Assembly: GCA_034926675.1 (NCBI GenBank)
Contig: JAYFQW010000002.1
Span: 34,365-98,364, forward strand
Reading direction: 5' to 3'
Length of the DNA: 64,000 nucleotides
Origin: Clostridia bacterium
Lineage (GTDB): Bacteria > Bacillota > DTU025
Positions 61,950 through 64,000 of this stretch are shown here, piece by piece (positions within the stretch are counted from its first letter, which is position 1; each line of letters opens with the position of its first letter). The position numbers and the translations under genes are program-made. Below the pieces are notes generated by a model. That model was given only the letters and a program-made list of their open reading frames with translations, did not search any database and had not been told where the DNA came from.

Positions 61950-63073
61950 CTGCCCTCATCCGGAACTAGCCAGGCGTTCTCAGGAGCGAAAGCCACCCAC
62001 ACACTAGTTCCCGGGGGAAGCTCGCTCAGTCTGGCCGGCTCCACAATCGCCTCAACCTTCGTGTTTCGATTCACGCGCACATGCACTGTTGCTGAGTTAC
62101 CGTGAAAAGTCACAACCTCCACCAAGCCTTCAAATGAGTTCGAGAACGGCGGTAGGCTCTCCGAAGAGCTCAACACCTTCACATTCTCAGGGCGCACTAC
62201 AACTGCCGCTCCGCTGCCCTCGATAATGCGCCTTGCACTCCCATTGGACGCATTCGTTAAGCCCGGGCTGACTACTACGCGAGACCCTCCAATGTCCACT
62301 TCAAAGGCGCCATCAGCTCGGTGTACTGCCACCTGACCGTGGAAGACAGCTGACGAACCAACAAAGGTCGCCACGAAAAGGGTGCTCGGATGGGCGTACA
62401 AGTCTGTGGGCGAGCCCTCTTGTTCAATCCTGCCGTGCCGCATCACCACTACGCGGTCGGAAATCGACAGCGCCTCCTCTTGGTCATGGGTCACGTATAT
62501 CGTGGCTATTCCAAGTGAGGTCTGGAGCCTTCGAATTTCGGCCCTAAGCTGGACGCGGATCTTCGCATCGAGAGCGGAAAGCGGCTCATCAAGGAGCAGC
62601 ACTCTTGGCCCTTTGGCAAGGGCTCTAGCCAGCGCTACCCTCTGCCGCTGCCCTCCAGACAGCTGACTGGGATAGCGATTTTCCAATCCCTCTAGCTGCA
62701 CCATTGCCAGCAGTTGCGTAACCGTATCGTCGACATCCTTGCGAGGTCGGCGAGCTATCATCATCGGAAATGCCACATTCGCAGCAACGGTCATGTGCGG
62801 GAACAGTGCGTACGACTGAAAAACCAGCCCCACATCGCGTCTCTCCGGAGAAACCGAAGTCACCTCGGAATCGCCCAGATAGACGGAGCCGGAATCTGGC
62901 TGCTCAAGGCCAGCTACCACCCTCAGGGCAGTGCTCTTGCCGCATCCGGATGGGCCAAGAAGAGACACCAACTCTCCATCTGCTACTCGCAGAGAATATC
63001 CCGCCAGTGCTTGCACATTTCCATACGCCTTGTTGACCGCATCAAGCTCCAATGCCGCAGTAGAACAGGCCAT
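61946..63073 (-). CDS. ABC transporter ATP-binding protein, PotA/UgpC/MsmK-like
   Basis: ATPase of 375 residues: Walker A GPSGCGKST, Q-loop VFQSYALFPHM, signature LSGGQRQR, Walker B VLLLDEPLSALD, H-loop YVTHDQEEA, then a C-terminal OB/TOBE domain (about 245-370). ATG 63073 follows AGGAGG. First gene of the operon. As three sugar permease pairs in the window have no ATPase, it may serve several importers, as MsmK does; this is inference. Confidence 0.93.
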   Translation of the reverse strand: MACSTAALELDAVNKAYGNVQALAGYSLRVADGELVSLLGPSGCGKSTALRVVAGLEQPDSGSVYLGDSEVTSVSPERRDVGLVFQSYALFPHMTVAANVAFPMMIARRPRKDVDDTVTQLLAMVQLEGLENRYPSQLSGGQRQRVALARALAKGPRVLLLDEPLSALDAKIRVQLRAEIRRLQTSLGIATIYVTHDQEEALSISDRVVVMRHGRIEQEGSPTDLYAHPSTLFVATFVGSSAVFHGQVAVHRADGAFEVDIGGSRVVVSPGLTNASNGSARRIIEGSGAAVVVRPENVKVLSSSESLPPFSNSFEGLVEVVTFHGNSATVHVRVNRNTKVEAIVEPARLSELPPGTSVWVAFAPENAWLVPDEGR

Positions 63074-63570
63074 TCTGCTCCTCCTTTCACATCAAGCATC
63101 TCAGGCGTGCAACGGGACAGAACTACCCACGCCTTCATGCGATAGCGAACCTCAGAGGGGTGTCTCGGAAGCACGGATCTCGCGCAGAAGCTGCCATCCC
63201 GAAACCACAGCCATGTGTGGCAGCCCGTCCCCATAGTTCATATATGTTCGATTGTGTTCGCTTATGCTATTTGACACCCAACCGGGAACTCCTTCTCCTA
63301 ATGCGACTATTTCGCCGATATATTTGCTGCGCTGCATAATCTGTATGCTTCAGCCGATTGGCACAGCCTAGAGCCTAGATGGGCTGGCCAAATGCCGCAT
63401 CGCCGTACGTAACCGTTGCTCATCTATGAGCGGGATTTCGGCATCATGAATAGGTGTCCGACGCGTAGTTATCACAAATGGGCACGTATAAGCTCAATAA
63501 GCAACAACTAGCAACACATGGTGAGTGGATCCGGATTCCGCCCGGGAGATAGCCAGCCAACTCCAACACA
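63074..63570. other. Upstream region of the sugar operon
   Basis: About 500 bp without a convincing gene. A minus-strand frame at 63152-63337 looks partly protein-like but crosses the operator-like repeats and lacks a ribosome site. The operon promoter should lie here; I could not fix its -35 and -10 boxes. Confidence 0.5.
63236..63260. promoter_or_regulatory. Three GTTC direct repeats, candidate DeoR-family operator
   Basis: GTTCA (63236), GTTCG (63246) and GTTCG (63256) recur exactly every 10 bp. The stretch TATGTTCGAT matches a half-site of the GlpR (DeoR family) operator. About 165-190 bp upstream of the first gene of the operon that ends with a DeoR regulator. Confidence 0.5.
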
Positions 63571-64000
63571 GTGTACGAGGACGCGGCCATAGGCAACCGC
63601 AGGTCTGAGCTGTTGAACGCACAGGGCACTATAGCTCACGTTCCGCATGTAACATATGGCAAGCAGGCATTTGGAGAGTGACCAGCTAAAGGCTTATTTG
63701 CTCGCTAGCCGGATGGGCCACATACACCAGTTCCGTCAGATTGTCGGTGAGTTGACTTACCAGTTGCTCGATCACTCGCCCGTTCCAGACCTTATCCGAC
63801 TCATTCAGGCCGTAAAGGAATCACTTTCCATTCGCAGGCCTGCTAATCGGCTGAAAAAGCCTTCAACCCTGTGCCGTCAGGGTGCCGAATATGGGACACA
63901 GACGCATGTGGGACATCGGCGTAAGCTCGGACAAACGTGCCCTCTGGAATGCAAGCGAAGGTCTGTTCATCTGTTCGGGCGACCACAAAATCGTATATGG
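63571..64000 (+). other. Open frame running off the window end, coding status uncertain
   Basis: From GTG 63571 the plus strand stays open for 143 codons to the edge. Part of it (SDQLKAYLLASRMGHIHQFR, then QIVGELTYQLLDHS) is protein-like, but the later part is basic and low in family character. No ribosome site is seen. Could be the start or a broken piece of a transposase-like gene; not assignable. Confidence 0.25.

Noticed and set aside
63152..63337. 61-codon minus-strand frame upstream of the sugar operon
   Set aside because: Overlaps the operator-like GTTC repeats and has no ribosome site or start context.

Overview
The window comes from a GC-rich, heterotrophic bacterium whose gene content points to Bacillota (Clostridia/Limnochordia-like): strong AGGAGG ribosome binding sites, DegV and RemA/DUF370-like proteins, a CblS-type alpha-ribazole kinase domain, a cobalamin riboswitch and a sigma54 activator. 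Seven of eight substrate-binding proteins carry plain Sec signal peptides rather than lipoboxes, which fits a diderm envelope better than a typical monoderm Firmicute; this is inference. I saw no rRNA, tRNA, CRISPR array or intact insertion sequence.

Layout. 1-5029 (minus): IclR regulator, a divergent EPSP synthase, and a TAXI-type TRAP transporter cut by the window edge. 5540-8550: DUF2804 protein, DegV protein, RemA-like protein, FMN-binding membrane protein. 8771-16335: alpha-glucan locus with GH66-like and GH15 hydrolases, sugar ABC importer and a divergent LacI regulator. 16701-21655 (plus): FadR-type GntR regulator, DctPQM TRAP transporter and an enolase-superfamily sugar-acid dehydratase. 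21632-23300: decayed region with an unassigned ORF, four palindromes in two pairs, and remnants of an AbiE toxin-antitoxin module. 23283-32179 (minus): oligopeptide importer plus M24 peptidase, behind a sigma54 promoter with two enhancer sites, and its AAA+ activator. 32300-41560 (minus): cobalamin uptake and nucleotide-loop operon under a B12 riboswitch with a terminator. 41682-47185 (minus): amino-sugar-type locus (GntR/UTRA, ABC importer, ROK kinase, SIS isomerase). 47419-49716: DegT aminotransferase, a small HutD-like ORF, and a SEC-C remnant in repeat-rich DNA. 49717-63073 (minus): a 13-gene carbohydrate operon with two ABC importers, sugar kinase, dehydrogenase, isomerase, phosphatase and DeoR regulator.

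How it works together. Most of the window is a scavenging inventory: specific regulator, importer, first catabolic enzymes. Three sugar permease pairs have no ATPase of their own, so the single MsmK/UgpC-like ATPase at 61946-63073, or one elsewhere, probably energises several of them. In all five ABC operons that have a binding-protein gene followed by a permease gene (peptide and carbohydrate), a strong hairpin follows the binding-protein gene, presumably setting high binding-protein to low permease mRNA ratios.

Most notable: a three-domain BtuD-CobU-CblS fusion carrying a good internal ribosome binding site at the CobU boundary; a CobQ/CbiP whose glutaminase domain is precisely missing; a MalF-type permease lacking its EAA-loop segment; the paired 15-bp palindromes at 22309-22556; and an EPSP synthase paralogue with a tyrosine in the usual arginine position of the GNAGT loop.
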